Numbered from the stretch's first letter, positions 43,294 to 52,610 are shown. The stretch is DNA of 64,000 nt from Euzebyella marina (GCF_014855515.1 NZ_JACYFK010000003.1:310001-374000); one strand, 5' to 3'. Notes: generated by a model not told the origin, from the sequence alone. Translations and numbers: made by a program.

Positions 43294-44658
43294 TTAAACA
43301 GTTGAATATTCGGTAGTCCTTTTTACATCGCTCACTTTGGTTCCCCCTGGCTTATTTCCATAAAACCTATCGAATACCATGCAGGCCGTTAGGTCTCCGG
43401 TAACGTTGATCGCAGAGCGGAACATCCCGAGCAAGCGCTCGACCCCGATGATGATGATGATTCCTTCGGCAGGAATTCCTGCACTGGATAGTACAGAGGC
43501 CAAAATCACCACGCCACCACCCGGTATGGCCGGGGTGCCGATGGAAGCGGCGACTATGGTAACTACGACAACGATGACATTGAGAAGGCCCATTTCAAGG
43601 CCATAGGCCTGTGCTATGAACAAGGTCGTTATGGTCTGATAGAGGGCCGTCCCGTCCATATTCACGGTAGTCCCGATGGGGATTATGAAATTACTGATGG
43701 CCCCATCCACTTTGAGTTCTTCCTCCGCTGTTTTCAGCGATAAGGGCATTACCGCGGCAGAGCTTGTTGTTGAGAACGCCAAAAGCTGTACATCCGTGAT
43801 CTTTCGCAAAAATTTAAAAGGGTTGCTCTGGCCAAGTATGCTGACCAGCATGATGTAAATGCCGAGCAATATGAGCAATCCCATCAGTACCACGAGCACA
43901 TAAAATCCCAGACCCGTTAAGGAGTTCAGGCCAACGCTCGACGTAAGCTGTGCCATTAGACCGAATACGGCGACCGGAACCAATAACATGGCCCATTTGA
44001 CCACCGTCATACAGATTTCCTGTATGGCCCCTAAGAGCAATTTTACAGGTTTAAGCAGGTCGTCGGTCAGCGACAATACGGCGACCCCTATGATAATGGT
44101 AAAAATGACGATGCTCAACATTTCGCCACTTACCATGGAGGCCAATGGGTTTTCGGGCAGTAAATTGGTTATGGCATTCGGAATATCGTTTATTCCAAAG
44201 GATAGTTCCGAACTTTTGGCAGCGTCGGCCAATGCATTTGTATGATCGACTTCCGCCTGTTGGTGCAGATATTTTCCGGGGGAAAAGATCAGTGCAAGTA
44301 CGGTGCCTATGGTTACCGATATAATTGTTGTCGATATGAAATATAAGAGTACGCCACCACCCAACCTTTTCAAGTTATCCTTATCGTTACTAGCGATACC
44401 CGTAATGATGGAAGCCACGATCAAGGGAATCATGATCATCTGCACCAGTTTCAGGAAGAGCATTCCCGGCAAGGCCAGCCAATTCCCTAAAACATCGGCC
44501 GTACTTTTGGTGATCCAACCGTTTTGGGGGCTTAACAACAGGCCGGCCCCGACACCTAGGAACAAGGCAATGATAACCTTGAGCCAAAGCCTATTTTCTA
44601 CCAGTTTACGCAGGTAGTGGTTTAGGGATTTTAATGATTTTATTTCCGTATCGAGCAT
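43294..44658 (-). CDS. dicarboxylate/glutamate:cation symporter (DAACS, DctA/GltP-like)
   Basis: 454 residues from ATG 44658. An upstream ATG at 44718 would lie within the aldolase gene and is disfavoured. Hairpin and signature regions: SFSPGKYL-like segment after TM4, AFSTTSSAAVMPLSLKTAEE (HP1), GTTVNMDGTALYQTITTLFI (NMDGT motif), GTPAIPGGGVVILASVL (HP2). It imports C4-dicarboxylates or glutamate with Na+ or H+. It is 13 bases from the aldolase stop, so it belongs to the operon and could supply succinate or malate-type electron sinks. Confidence 0.88.
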   Translation of the reverse strand: MLDTEIKSLKSLNHYLRKLVENRLWLKVIIALFLGVGAGLLLSPQNGWITKSTADVLGNWLALPGMLFLKLVQMIMIPLIVASIITGIASNDKDNLKRLGGGVLLYFISTTIISVTIGTVLALIFSPGKYLHQQAEVDHTNALADAAKSSELSFGINDIPNAITNLLPENPLASMVSGEMLSIVIFTIIIGVAVLSLTDDLLKPVKLLLGAIQEICMTVVKWAMLLVPVAVFGLMAQLTSSVGLNSLTGLGFYVLVVLMGLLILLGIYIMLVSILGQSNPFKFLRKITDVQLLAFSTTSSAAVMPLSLKTAEEELKVDGAISNFIIPIGTTVNMDGTALYQTITTLFIAQAYGLEMGLLNVIVVVVTIVAASIGTPAIPGGGVVILASVLSSAGIPAEGIIIIIGVERLLGMFRSAINVTGDLTACMVFDRFYGNKPGGTKVSDVKRTTEYSTV

Positions 44659-44671
44659 GCTTATATCTGTA

Positions 44672-45733
44672 TTATGCCACTGTGATTCTTTTCTCAAGGT
44701 AAACGCCCTGGACCGCATGTATCAATTCCACCCCTTCCTTAAAAGGTCTTTGAAAAGCTTTTCTTCCCAAAATAAGACCAGAACCCCCAGCGCGCTTGTT
44801 TACGATTGCGGTTGTAATGGCTTCGGTCAAGTCGGATGCTCCTTTGGAGCCCCCGCCGGAATTGATCAATGCAATTTTACCCATATAGCAATTGGCGACC
44901 TGTAACCGGCATAGGTCAATGGGGTGCTCTGTTGTTAAGCCCTCGTACATGGCATCGTCATATTTTCCGAATTGCAGATTCTTAAAGCCATAATTTGTGG
45001 TGGGTAACTTTTGTTTGATGATGTCAGCCTGTATGGTTACCCCTAGGTGGTTCGCCTGACCTGTTAAATCCGCAGCGGTGTGATAGTCTTCCTTATCCGT
45101 TTTGAAGGAGTCGTTACGGGTGTAGCACCACAATATCGTGGCCATACCGAGGCTATGGGCCTCGGCAAAGGTTTCCGCAATCTCATTTAACTGTCGATTA
45201 CTTTCCTTAGATCCAAAATATATGGTCGCCCCAATAGCAACTGCGCCCATATCCCAAGCTTCCTTGACCTTTCCGAACACGTTTTGGTCATATGTATTGG
45301 GATAGGACAATAACTCATTGTGGTTTAACTTGACAATAAAGGGGATTTTATGGGCATATTTACGGGCATAGAGACCTAATGCCCCAAAAGTTGAGGCTAC
45401 CCCATTACAACCAGCTCCAATGGCCAATTTTATAATATTCTCAGGATCAAAATAATCGGGATTCTTATAAAACGAAAAAGCGGCACTATGCTCGACCCCT
45501 TGATCTACGGGAAGTATGTTTAAATATCCAGTATCCTTCAGATTGCCATGCCCGTACAATTGGGCAAGACTCCGAAGCGTTTGTGGATTTCGATTACTAT
45601 TGGCAAAAACTTTAGAGACAAAATCAGCATCGGGCAGTTGTAGTTCATCCTTGGTAATTTTTTCGCTTACGTGGTCCAAATAGAAGGACGCTTTGTCCCC
45701 TAATTGTTCCACTATATTTTCGTATGTTTTCAT
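44672..45733 (-). CDS. fbaB: class I fructose-bisphosphate aldolase (archaeal/FbaB type)
   Basis: 353 residues. Family features: [60 protein letters not shown] (Schiff-base region), [14 protein letters not shown], and the phosphate-binding loop [12 protein letters not shown]. It is a TIM-barrel aldolase of the DhnA/FbaB group, not the class II zinc enzyme common in bacteria. It cleaves fructose 1,6-bisphosphate to triose phosphates in the cytosol. It is next to type II GAPDH in the same direction, a pairing typical of archaea. Confidence 0.88.
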   Translation of the reverse strand: MKTYENIVEQLGDKASFYLDHVSEKITKDELQLPDADFVSKVFANSNRNPQTLRSLAQLYGHGNLKDTGYLNILPVDQGVEHSAAFSFYKNPDYFDPENIIKLAIGAGCNGVASTFGALGLYARKYAHKIPFIVKLNHNELLSYPNTYDQNVFGKVKEAWDMGAVAIGATIYFGSKESNRQLNEIAETFAEAHSLGMATILWCYTRNDSFKTDKEDYHTAADLTGQANHLGVTIQADIIKQKLPTTNYGFKNLQFGKYDDAMYEGLTTEHPIDLCRLQVANCYMGKIALINSGGGSKGASDLTEAITTAIVNKRAGGSGLILGRKAFQRPFKEGVELIHAVQGVYLEKRITVA

Positions 45734-45741
45734 TGTTGTTG

Positions 45742-46758
45742 CTATTGATTAATACCTAGACTTTTATTGGTCTTTGCGATGGATTTGTTACCATCGGAAT
45801 CGATTCCGGTAAGTGCCCGAATGGCATCGATGGTCTCGGGGATTACGATCGCCTGGTTATCGACCACGTAGGCATAAAAAAGTTCATCGCCCACAACCTT
45901 TAGCATATCTTCCCAAAGGGCTACCTCATACATATCGCCCCAAGGTCTTCCCATATCCATAAACATTTCCTTGATCGTATTGTTGGAAACCAATCCTTGA
46001 TCATAATGGATTAGCTTAATGCGTGTAGAGGTTTTAAAGGCGTTGAGCACTTCTTCTTTAGATGCTTCTTTCTTTAGCTTCACGTTCCAATAATGCATGT
46101 GGCTAAGGGTTTGGGGAACTTTGACCGCTGAAGTAATGACATCCAAATCGGGATCGACACTTTGCGCGTCGGGCCCTTGATGGCTTGGAATTTCCTTTTC
46201 GGGCACCATGGTGTTCATTATACCTCCTAAATGGCTTTCCCATGGGTCGGTGGCCCTTCTTAATAATGTTCCCCGTGCATAATCCAATAAATCTGCCCTT
46301 TTTAAAGCGGTCAATGTTCTCAAGATTGATGTGGTATTACAGGAAACCACCCTTGTAGCATCAAGATTTACAGCGGATTTGTAATTGTTTTCCGCACTAA
46401 AGGAATGCCCTGTTGTCTCGTGCTTTTCACCCCCTTGAAGAATGAATTTTATACCCTGTTTTTTATAGACCTCTACGTTCTTTGCCGCTATGTTCTTTGG
46501 GGTGCAGTCTACTACCAAATCTACTTGACCCAGAAGATTTTGCATGGATCCAGCTACAGGAATTTCAGACATCTTCATTTGCCCCATTGCTTGTCCTGTA
46601 GCCGCGAACACTGAATACCCTTTTTTAATGGCGGTCTGTATGCGCCAATCACTTATGACATCGCAAACCCCGACAAGGTTCATATCATCTTGTACATTGA
46701 TGGCATCGGCCACTCTTTTTCCGATGACTCCGTATCCTATTACTGCAATATTTTTCAT
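45742..46758 (-). CDS. type II (archaeal-type) glyceraldehyde-3-phosphate dehydrogenase
   Basis: 338 residues. N-terminal NAD(P) motif [13 protein letters not shown]; the catalytic cysteine is in [12 protein letters not shown] at Cys140, the position known for archaeal GAPDHs. [20 protein letters not shown] and [10 protein letters not shown] follow. Ordinary bacterial GapA has the ASCTTN motif and an unrelated sequence pattern, so this is the Gap II form. It oxidises glyceraldehyde 3-phosphate with NAD(P)+. It ends nine bases before the aldolase start, so both are one transcript. Confidence 0.88.
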   Translation of the reverse strand: MKNIAVIGYGVIGKRVADAINVQDDMNLVGVCDVISDWRIQTAIKKGYSVFAATGQAMGQMKMSEIPVAGSMQNLLGQVDLVVDCTPKNIAAKNVEVYKKQGIKFILQGGEKHETTGHSFSAENNYKSAVNLDATRVVSCNTTSILRTLTALKRADLLDYARGTLLRRATDPWESHLGGIMNTMVPEKEIPSHQGPDAQSVDPDLDVITSAVKVPQTLSHMHYWNVKLKKEASKEEVLNAFKTSTRIKLIHYDQGLVSNNTIKEMFMDMGRPWGDMYEVALWEDMLKVVGDELFYAYVVDNQAIVIPETIDAIRALTGIDSDGNKSIAKTNKSLGINQ

Positions 46759-46768
46759 ATCCTTATTA

Positions 46769-48097
46769 TTATTTAACTGTTATTAATTTTTTACTGTTTC
46801 TGTATAATAGTACCGCGCCTATTACCCCTGCTATCATAGAAGCGAATAGGATGCTTACTTTGGACGTAAATATTAGGGACTCGTCCGTGAAAGCCAATTC
46901 ATTTATAAACAATGACATTGTAAAGCCTATTCCTCCAAGAAAAGCCACGCCATAAATCATGTTCCAATTCACGTTTTCCGGAAGCTTGGCGAGTTTTAAT
47001 GCGACCAATAGTCTTGAAAAAGTGGCAATACCCATGACTTTTCCAAAAATCAAACCTAGTCCAATCCCCAAGCTAACGGGGCTGGATAGTACTTTCAACA
47101 AATCTCCATGAAGATGTATTCCAGCATTTGCCAAAGCGAACAAGGGAAGAATTACAAAGCCCACTATTGGGTTTAAAGTCCTTTCCAATTTTTGAAGTGG
47201 AGTTTCAGCCTCGGAACTTGTAGTCTTGATATCCTCCAATATCTCTAATTGCGTTTTTGAGATAAGTGTTCCCTTTATCGACTTGGTTTCCTGAAACCTT
47301 TTATGCAGGTGGTCTAAACGCTCTAAAAAGGTATTCTCCTTAATTTTTACCCTACCTGGAATGGCAAATGCCGTCAGAATCCCCGCAATGGTTGGATGTA
47401 CCCCTGAAAAAAAGAAGGCCAGCCAAACACCGCCGATACCAATGATGGCATAGAACCAAGTGCTTCTCACTCCCGCATAATTGCCTATAATCAAAGCTCC
47501 GAAGAACAATAGCCCATGTAGTAGATCCATCTCGGATATACCGGAAGTATAAAATAGGGCAATGACCAAGACGCCTCCCAAATCATCCACTATCGCCAAC
47601 GTAATAAGAAAAACCCTTAAAGAGGCTGGCAGTCTTTTGCCGACAAGGGCCAGAACCCCTAGAGAAAAGGCAATATCCGTGGCCATGGGAATGCCCCAAC
47701 CATTAGAAGCTTCGCCCGAGCTATTGAACATAAAATAAACAAGGGCAGGAAGTACCATGCCACCTATAGCTGCACCAATAGGTAGCACCGCATTCTTTGG
47801 GGATGAAAGTTTACCACCGATTATTTCACGTTTCAGCTCCAGACCTACTTGTAGAAAGAAGAGGGCCATCAAACCATCGTTGATCCATAACAGCAGTGGC
47901 TCCGATAGCTGAAGACTGCCAACGGTAAAGGCAATATCAGTTTGCATTAAGTCGATATAATATTCCTTCCACGGCGAATTGGCCCAGACCATTGCGACGA
48001 CGACCGTGATAAAGAGAACAACACCACTGTTATTGAGTTCTTTGGCCGTGCTGCCGAAGAATTTAATAATGCTGTTATTTGTATGGTGTTTAGACAT
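46769..48097 (-). CDS. nhaA: Na+/H+ antiporter NhaA
   Basis: 442 residues from ATG 48097. About 12 membrane helices; motifs MALFFLQVGLELKREIIGGK, PMATDIAFSLGVLALVGKR, ALAIVDDLGGVLVIALFYT (the Asp pair of the ion site), and GFTMSLFINELAF. It exports Na+ in exchange for H+ at alkaline or salty conditions. Eight bases overlap with the end of the NDH-2 gene, so translation is coupled. An ~60-residue insertion between two helices (RLDHLHKRFQETKSIKGTLI) is longer than in E. coli NhaA. Confidence 0.92.
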   Translation of the reverse strand: MSKHHTNNSIIKFFGSTAKELNNSGVVLFITVVVAMVWANSPWKEYYIDLMQTDIAFTVGSLQLSEPLLLWINDGLMALFFLQVGLELKREIIGGKLSSPKNAVLPIGAAIGGMVLPALVYFMFNSSGEASNGWGIPMATDIAFSLGVLALVGKRLPASLRVFLITLAIVDDLGGVLVIALFYTSGISEMDLLHGLLFFGALIIGNYAGVRSTWFYAIIGIGGVWLAFFFSGVHPTIAGILTAFAIPGRVKIKENTFLERLDHLHKRFQETKSIKGTLISKTQLEILEDIKTTSSEAETPLQKLERTLNPIVGFVILPLFALANAGIHLHGDLLKVLSSPVSLGIGLGLIFGKVMGIATFSRLLVALKLAKLPENVNWNMIYGVAFLGGIGFTMSLFINELAFTDESLIFTSKVSILFASMIAGVIGAVLLYRNSKKLITVK

Positions 48098-49505
48098 CAA
48101 TACTGGATTTTTTTGTGTTTACATCCTTTTCCAAATGATTTTCGGAATTATCCTTTGTTTGAGTTTTCCCAGTAGTATTAAGTTTGAAATTCCTAATAAT
48201 TACCCTATTGCTCTTTTCATAGGAAAAATAGCTTACGGCCCAATTGAAGCCGACCAATAACTTGTTTCGAAACCCACTAATGGATAACAGGTGTACGACC
48301 GACCACAGCAACCAAGCAAAATAGCCGGCAAACTTTAGTTTACCTAAATCTGCAACAGCCTTGCGCTTACCAACGGTAGCCAAAGAACCCTTGTCCTTAT
48401 AGCTAAATAACCCTATTGGTTTATCATTGATGATCCCCATCAATGTGCAGGCAAGGTATTTTCCCTGTTGGATGGCCGCCCGTGCTACCTGTGGGTGGCC
48501 TTTTGGGGTCTCTTCGGAAATCAGGGCGGCAATATCCCCGATGGCATAAATGTTTTCTTGACCGTCTACTTTCAAATAAGTATCGGTTTTTAAGCGATTT
48601 CCCTTCACTACATGCCTTTCATCGATACCCTTTGGGAAGTCCCCTTTTACACCTGCCGTCCAAATCAAGTTCTTTGCTAAAATCGTCTTCCCACTTTTGG
48701 TTTGCACTACCGTACCGTCATAATTGCTAACGGATTCTTTCAATAACACTTTTACGTTTAGATTTTCCAAATAGGTCAGGGTTTTTGAGGAAGCTTTGTC
48801 TGACATCGCCATGAGTAGTTCGTCCATAGCTTCCACCAAATAGATGTTCATTATGGAAGAAGGGTACTCGGGATAGTCCTTTGGAAGGATGTATTTGCAA
48901 AACTCCGCCAAGGCACCTGCCATTTCTACTCCGGCGGGGCCGCCGCCCACAATCACAAAATTCGTGAGGGCATCGCGTTCCTCATCATCGCATGTAATCG
49001 CGGCCTGCTCCAAGTTTTGCAGCATCATGTGGCGGATATTTAGGGAATCTCGGATATCCTTCATGCCCAAACTATTTCTTTCCACTTCTTCCATACCAAA
49101 GAAGTTGGTCTTTGTTCCCGTTGCTAAGACCAGATAGTCGTAGGTAAGTTTTCCTTTGTCCGTTATGACAGTATTGGTAGAGGCTTGAATTTCCTTTACC
49201 TCGGCCAGCCTGAAGCTCACATTCTTATACCCCTTAATTTGTTTTCTAAAAGGGAACACAATACTATCGGGTTCGAGGCCGCTAGTGGCTACCTGATAAA
49301 ATAAGGGTTGGAATTGATGAAAGTTGTTGCGGTCTATCAGTACAACCTGAACATCTTTGTTTTTCAGCCCTTCCACCAATGCTAGACCCGCAAAGCCCCC
49401 TCCAACTATAACTACCCGTGGCAACCTAGAATTTGGCAAGCAGATTGTTTCCGTCACTTTGCACGTATGATCGTCGATACCGTTTAACATTTGATTCTGT
49501 TTCAT
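48090..49505 (-). CDS. ndh: type II NADH dehydrogenase (NDH-2)
   Basis: 471 residues. FAD motif VVIVGGGFAGLALVEGLK, NAD motif FVIVGGGPAGVEMAGALAE, third motif IYAIGDIAAL, and a C-terminal membrane-binding part (FAGYFAWLLWSVVHLLSISG). It passes electrons from NADH to quinone without pumping protons. Because it is non-proton-pumping, a close link to NhaA could let sodium/proton exchange go on while NADH is oxidised. The C-terminal ~40 residues after the anchor are charged and unlike standard Ndh. Confidence 0.88.
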   Translation of the reverse strand: MKQNQMLNGIDDHTCKVTETICLPNSRLPRVVIVGGGFAGLALVEGLKNKDVQVVLIDRNNFHQFQPLFYQVATSGLEPDSIVFPFRKQIKGYKNVSFRLAEVKEIQASTNTVITDKGKLTYDYLVLATGTKTNFFGMEEVERNSLGMKDIRDSLNIRHMMLQNLEQAAITCDDEERDALTNFVIVGGGPAGVEMAGALAEFCKYILPKDYPEYPSSIMNIYLVEAMDELLMAMSDKASSKTLTYLENLNVKVLLKESVSNYDGTVVQTKSGKTILAKNLIWTAGVKGDFPKGIDERHVVKGNRLKTDTYLKVDGQENIYAIGDIAALISEETPKGHPQVARAAIQQGKYLACTLMGIINDKPIGLFSYKDKGSLATVGKRKAVADLGKLKFAGYFAWLLWSVVHLLSISGFRNKLLVGFNWAVSYFSYEKSNRVIIRNFKLNTTGKTQTKDNSENHLEKDVNTKKSSIDV

Positions 49506-49512
49506 TAACTTT

Positions 49513-49989
49513 TTACTGTTTATTTTTTTCTTTCGAGTCGCGTTTCCGGACTATCATGACGGAACAGTCGGCATGTGTTGCCAAAGACTGGGAGACCGAG
49601 CCAAGCAAAAATCTAGAAAATGCACCATGACCCTGAGACCCGACTACAATTAAATCGGCATCAAAGGCTTCCGCCTTTTCTAGAATTGCACTTTTGGGAA
49701 GTCCATTGACCACCGCTGTTGTTATAGACAATGCGTTATTATTATTTCTTAATGATTTTGAGCCCTCATTAACAAGATCTTCTGCCGATTTTTTCGCATT
49801 GGAAACGGTTTCTTCATAATAATTGCCAAGCGTGCCGCCCAATGGAAGGGCACCAGGAGCGGCCAACATGGGATTTTCGAACACATTTATAATACATACT
49901 TCGGTACCCGCAGGCAACGGCAGCGCTGCAAGTTCATCTATGGCGACTTTACTAAAGTCAGAACCATCTATTGCTAATACTATTTTCAT
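49513..49989 (-). CDS. single-domain universal stress protein
   Basis: 158 residues: IVLAIDGSDFSKVAIDELAA start, VVGSQGHGAFSRFLLGSVSQ with the ATP signature and CSVMIV at the end. It belongs to the ATP-binding Usp group. It precedes the NDH-2 gene by seven bases. This is the third Usp gene in the window. Confidence 0.88.
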   Translation of the reverse strand: MKIVLAIDGSDFSKVAIDELAALPLPAGTEVCIINVFENPMLAAPGALPLGGTLGNYYEETVSNAKKSAEDLVNEGSKSLRNNNNALSITTAVVNGLPKSAILEKAEAFDADLIVVGSQGHGAFSRFLLGSVSQSLATHADCSVMIVRKRDSKEKNKQ

Positions 49990-50043
49990 CTTTTTAAATT
50001 TATTTGTTCATGATTAATTATGTTTAATTCACATATTGCCAAA

Positions 50044-50748
50044 TCAACTTATGACCAAGGGTTTCATCAATTTTTTCCAATACAAATGCTCGTATAGCCC
50101 CGACCAGTACATTCCGAAAGTGAAAGCGAACAACAGTTCCTCAACGGGGATACCAATAACCAATATATGGGTCAGGTTCTCCAGATTCCAGTAGAGTTCC
50201 ACATAATCGGGATAGAACGGAAGGATGCTACCGAAATAAATAAAGTAGAGCACCGTGAACAATAGACCTCCGATCCAAATCTTTTCTATTAAATCTGGCC
50301 TGCAATAAAGCGTTGCCAAACCGCCTATGAACATGGCCAGAATCCCACAATAAATATGGTTCAATTCGGTAAAAAGACTCAAGGCCCCGAAAACCAAAAC
50401 AGGAACAAAGAGAATATATACATGAAGGGAGTGTCTTCTATGACTTCTTTCGGTGTGCGGGAATTCAACGTAGCCACGTTTGAAAATAAGATTATACAAT
50501 ACCGTACCAATACCCCCAATGGCGAATGAAAAGATGAGACTTTCAATATCGAAGCCTGTCTTTATCGCCAAATCAAAAAGGGACGGCGGATGCCAATATT
50601 CAGGAACGAACAATGGTTCTGTAAGCCCGAAGGGCATCGTTATCCAACTCATTTTGAGCATTTCCTTCCTAGAATCCTTTTTCAGGAGGTAAACCAGGCC
50701 CCAAAGGGCAAGGAGGATAAACGACCATATAAACCAAACGTATTGCAT
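50044..50748 (-). CDS. membrane protein with lycopene cyclase-like domain
   Basis: 234 residues with six to seven hydrophobic helices. IFSFAIGGIGTVLYNLI and GIPVEELLFAFTFGMYWSGL match the repeated P-x-E-E-h-h-F pattern of CrtYc/CrtYd lycopene cyclase domains; the protein has two such halves. No other carotenoid gene is visible in the window. It may cyclise a carotenoid or have another membrane role. It is the first gene of the leftward run or a separate unit. Confidence 0.55.
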   Translation of the reverse strand: MQYVWFIWSFILLALWGLVYLLKKDSRKEMLKMSWITMPFGLTEPLFVPEYWHPPSLFDLAIKTGFDIESLIFSFAIGGIGTVLYNLIFKRGYVEFPHTERSHRRHSLHVYILFVPVLVFGALSLFTELNHIYCGILAMFIGGLATLYCRPDLIEKIWIGGLLFTVLYFIYFGSILPFYPDYVELYWNLENLTHILVIGIPVEELLFAFTFGMYWSGLYEHLYWKKLMKPLVIS

Positions 50749-50847
50749 GGGAATCTTCTATTTGATATAATTATGTTCCAGATTCAACAGGTCTTCCCTG
50801 TCGCCGAACTGTTTATTGAATATTTAACTTAAGGAATACACGAAAGC

Positions 50848-50956
50848 CTACTGGACACGGTGCTCACTTTTTCCAAATAAGGATTCCGTGAGACCCTTGT
50901 TATTTACCCAGTTCTTTGGCACTTTCCGCTAGCAGATTGTCAGGAAAAAACAACAT
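50848..50956 (-). pseudogene. possible decayed gene fragment
   Basis: On the minus strand the frame from 50956 reads MLFFPDNLLAESAKELG, and after a frame change continues NNKGLTESLFGKSEHRVQ to a stop at 50848-50850. The codon use looks coding but no family is known, and no full frame covers it. It may be a frameshifted remnant in the 263-base space between two genes. Weak evidence. Confidence 0.2.
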
Positions 50957-51011
50957 ACCAGCGGTCAATACAGTGCCATATCATAAAGCCTCTTCTATCC
51001 ACAAGCTTAGA

Positions 51012-51287
51012 TTATCTCCTCTTAATTTGTGCGTTATAAAAGCCTGCAATGCATGCTCCGATGAGCCAACCTAGAATAAAGGTTTGTACGATGCCAAAGA
51101 GAGCCTCCAGTAGGGGGACATCCATTCTTATAATATTGGTCGTGTCCAGACCGTGCAATAGGCTATTGAAAAATAATATGCTCCCTTCTTGCCCTGCGGT
51201 AGCCATGACGACTATACAGCCCAGATAAATCAAAGCTCCTGTGAGACCGAAAGCAAAACCAAGTTTTTTTACGTTTAATCGATACAT
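51012..51287 (-). CDS. DUF5676-type small membrane protein
   Basis: 91 residues with two to three hydrophobic helices: LGFAFGLTGALIYLGCIVVM, then a loop with FFNSLLHGLDTTNIIRM, and IVQTFILGWLIGACIAGFYNA. I recognise it as the DUF5676 family, usually found with copper and heavy-metal genes of Bacteroidota and Proteobacteria. It is the last gene of the copper-type island (reading leftward). Role not known. Confidence 0.7.
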   Translation of the reverse strand: MYRLNVKKLGFAFGLTGALIYLGCIVVMATAGQEGSILFFNSLLHGLDTTNIIRMDVPLLEALFGIVQTFILGWLIGACIAGFYNAQIKRR

Positions 51288-51365
51288 GATTGTTGTTTTT
51301 ATGTTAATAGTTGTTCCAAATTCATTTGTGGAGTAAAGACCCTTTGTGCTAAACCAAAATTTTAA

Positions 51366-51812
51366 TTAATGGTTCTTTTCCATACTTTTTTTGTACTCCA
51401 TCTTATTGTGCATAGCTTTTTCCAATTCCTCATGCTCCAAAGTGTGGTCACAAAAGTTGTCGCTCAAAAGGCTGTCATTGGCAATGACCGGCATAAAATG
51501 ATGGGTGGTCAATAGCATAAGGTCAGGGTATCCGGTAATCATATCGCTCAGTTTACCGGCGAGAATGGTATCGTTTGCCGCTGCTTTTACGAGTTCGTCT
51601 ACCATCATGCCCGTGGCATGATCATTATCCATCATTTTGGTAATATACTTTTTGCCCAAATCGTGGTCTTCGACCATCAAGGTCAAGACTTCCTCTTGTT
51701 TTGAGGGGTCTTTAAGCATATCCTTTACAGCACTTTCCTGTTTTTGTGCACAGGCCGATAATGTGAAAACGGCCAATACAATTCCTATTGCTTTTTTGAT
51801 TTCTGTTTTCAT
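51366..51812 (-). CDS. metal-island lipoprotein with Met/His-rich helix
   Basis: 148 residues; lipobox FTLSAC (Cys21). The mature protein is helical with MVDELVKAAANDTILAGKLS, DLMLLTTHHFMPVIANDSLL and KAMHNKMEYKKSMEKNH, with a helix-rich pattern like the Met-rich lipoprotein at 52915-53385 but fewer methionines. The two may be related. It lies in the copper-type island, probably as a periplasmic metal-binding or sensing protein. Function is inferred from position only. Confidence 0.6.
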   Translation of the reverse strand: MKTEIKKAIGIVLAVFTLSACAQKQESAVKDMLKDPSKQEEVLTLMVEDHDLGKKYITKMMDNDHATGMMVDELVKAAANDTILAGKLSDMITGYPDLMLLTTHHFMPVIANDSLLSDNFCDHTLEHEELEKAMHNKMEYKKSMEKNH

Positions 51813-51851
51813 TTTGATTCATTTTAAGGGTTACTAGTTGCTGATACTTCC

Positions 51852-51881
51852 TAGTGTCATGTTAAAGTTGAAATGACACTA
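51852..51881. repeat. inverted repeat at end of SHOCT gene
   Basis: Nine-base arms TAGTGTCAT and ATGACACTA are 12 bases apart; the right arm covers the stop codon of the SHOCT gene (51879-51881). A hairpin here could act as an RNA-stabilising or partial terminator structure. No T run follows on the minus strand. Confidence 0.5.
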
Positions 51882-52094
51882 TTCGGATTTTAGAATCCTT
51901 TTTGATTCTTCAAATTCCTCTTTTGTAATTTCCCCATTGGCAAATCTTTTTTTGAGAATTGCGAGAGGGTCTTCCTTCTTCGATTTTCGGTAAGGGATGT
52001 CGTATGGCACAAAGAAGATCCATATTAAGAGGATCAACCATATGATCCACCATACGAAGTGCATACCGCCCCAGTGTCCGTCAAAAAAATGCAT
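51879..52094 (-). CDS. small SHOCT-domain membrane protein (copy 1)
   Basis: 71 residues: one membrane helix (FVWWIIWLILLIWIFFV) and a C-terminal SHOCT domain (DPLAILKKRFANGEITKEEF, then EESKRILKSE). The N-terminus starts MHFFDGHWGGMHFVWW with His and Met residues that may bind metal. SHOCT tails are usually oligomerisation motifs. The next gene upstream (52134-52352) is a close paralogue, so the gene pair arose by tandem duplication. Confidence 0.8.
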   Translation of the reverse strand: MHFFDGHWGGMHFVWWIIWLILLIWIFFVPYDIPYRKSKKEDPLAILKKRFANGEITKEEFEESKRILKSE

Positions 52095-52133
52095 AGTTTT
52101 AGATTTAAAGATTAATAGTTGTTAGTTGTTGGA

Positions 52134-52352
52134 CTATTTGTCCGATCTTAAAAGATTCCTTGATTGCTCATATTCCTCCTTGGAAATCTCGCCCTTGGCA
52201 AACCGGATTTTGAGCGTTGTTACCGGATCGTCTTCATTGATTTCTGCATCAGATGTGCCAGACGGCGCAAAAAAAATCCAGCCTAAAGCCACGAACCAAA
52301 TTGCCCACCAGATAAGGTGCATTCCCCAAAAAAATCCATCTCTGTAAAACAT
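52134..52352 (-). CDS. small SHOCT-domain membrane protein (copy 2)
   Basis: 72 residues: MFYRDGFFWGMHLIWWAIWF, one helix, then an acidic linker and a SHOCT tail (DPVTTLKIRFAKGEISKEEY, then EQSRNLLRSDK). About half of the residues match copy 1. Both lie between the HMA chaperone and the lipoprotein, all on the minus strand, so the pair is one unit of the copper-type island. Role unknown. Confidence 0.8.
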   Translation of the reverse strand: MFYRDGFFWGMHLIWWAIWFVALGWIFFAPSGTSDAEINEDDPVTTLKIRFAKGEISKEEYEQSRNLLRSDK

Positions 52353-52379
52353 GTTCTTAATTTTATGGTTACTATTATT

Positions 52380-52595
52380 TTAAATGACCTCAGTAATGGT
52401 ATAGCCCTCAAGTTTGTTGAGTTGCTTTTGCAAATCTTCTACCGAAAGTTTCTCTTTCATACTTATGATCGTCTTTCCTTTTGGGCTTAAAAAGATTTCC
52501 GTTTTCTCAATGTCCGGGTGCGCTTCCATGGTTTTTTTTACCCTTGCTATACATCCGCCACAGCTTAGTCCGTTTATTTGATATGTGTGTTTCAT
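52380..52595 (-). CDS. HMA-domain copper chaperone (CopZ-like)
   Basis: 71 residues forming one HMA domain: TYQINGLSCGGCIARVKKTM with the metal-binding Cys-x2-Cys at ~13-16, followed by strand EKTEIFLSPKGKTIISM and helix VEDLQKQLNKL. No signal peptide, so it is cytosolic. It probably carries Cu(I) to a transporter. It lies next to SHOCT and DUF-type membrane proteins in the copper-type island. Confidence 0.82.
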   Translation of the reverse strand: MKHTYQINGLSCGGCIARVKKTMEAHPDIEKTEIFLSPKGKTIISMKEKLSVEDLQKQLNKLEGYTITEVI

Positions 52596-52610
52596 TGGTT
52601 TCTGCTTTTT

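Noticed and set aside
44659-44718. Longer N-terminus for the dicarboxylate symporter (ATG 44718)
   Set aside because: It would overlap the aldolase gene by 47 bases and adds a charged stretch not seen in the family; ATG 44658 is better.
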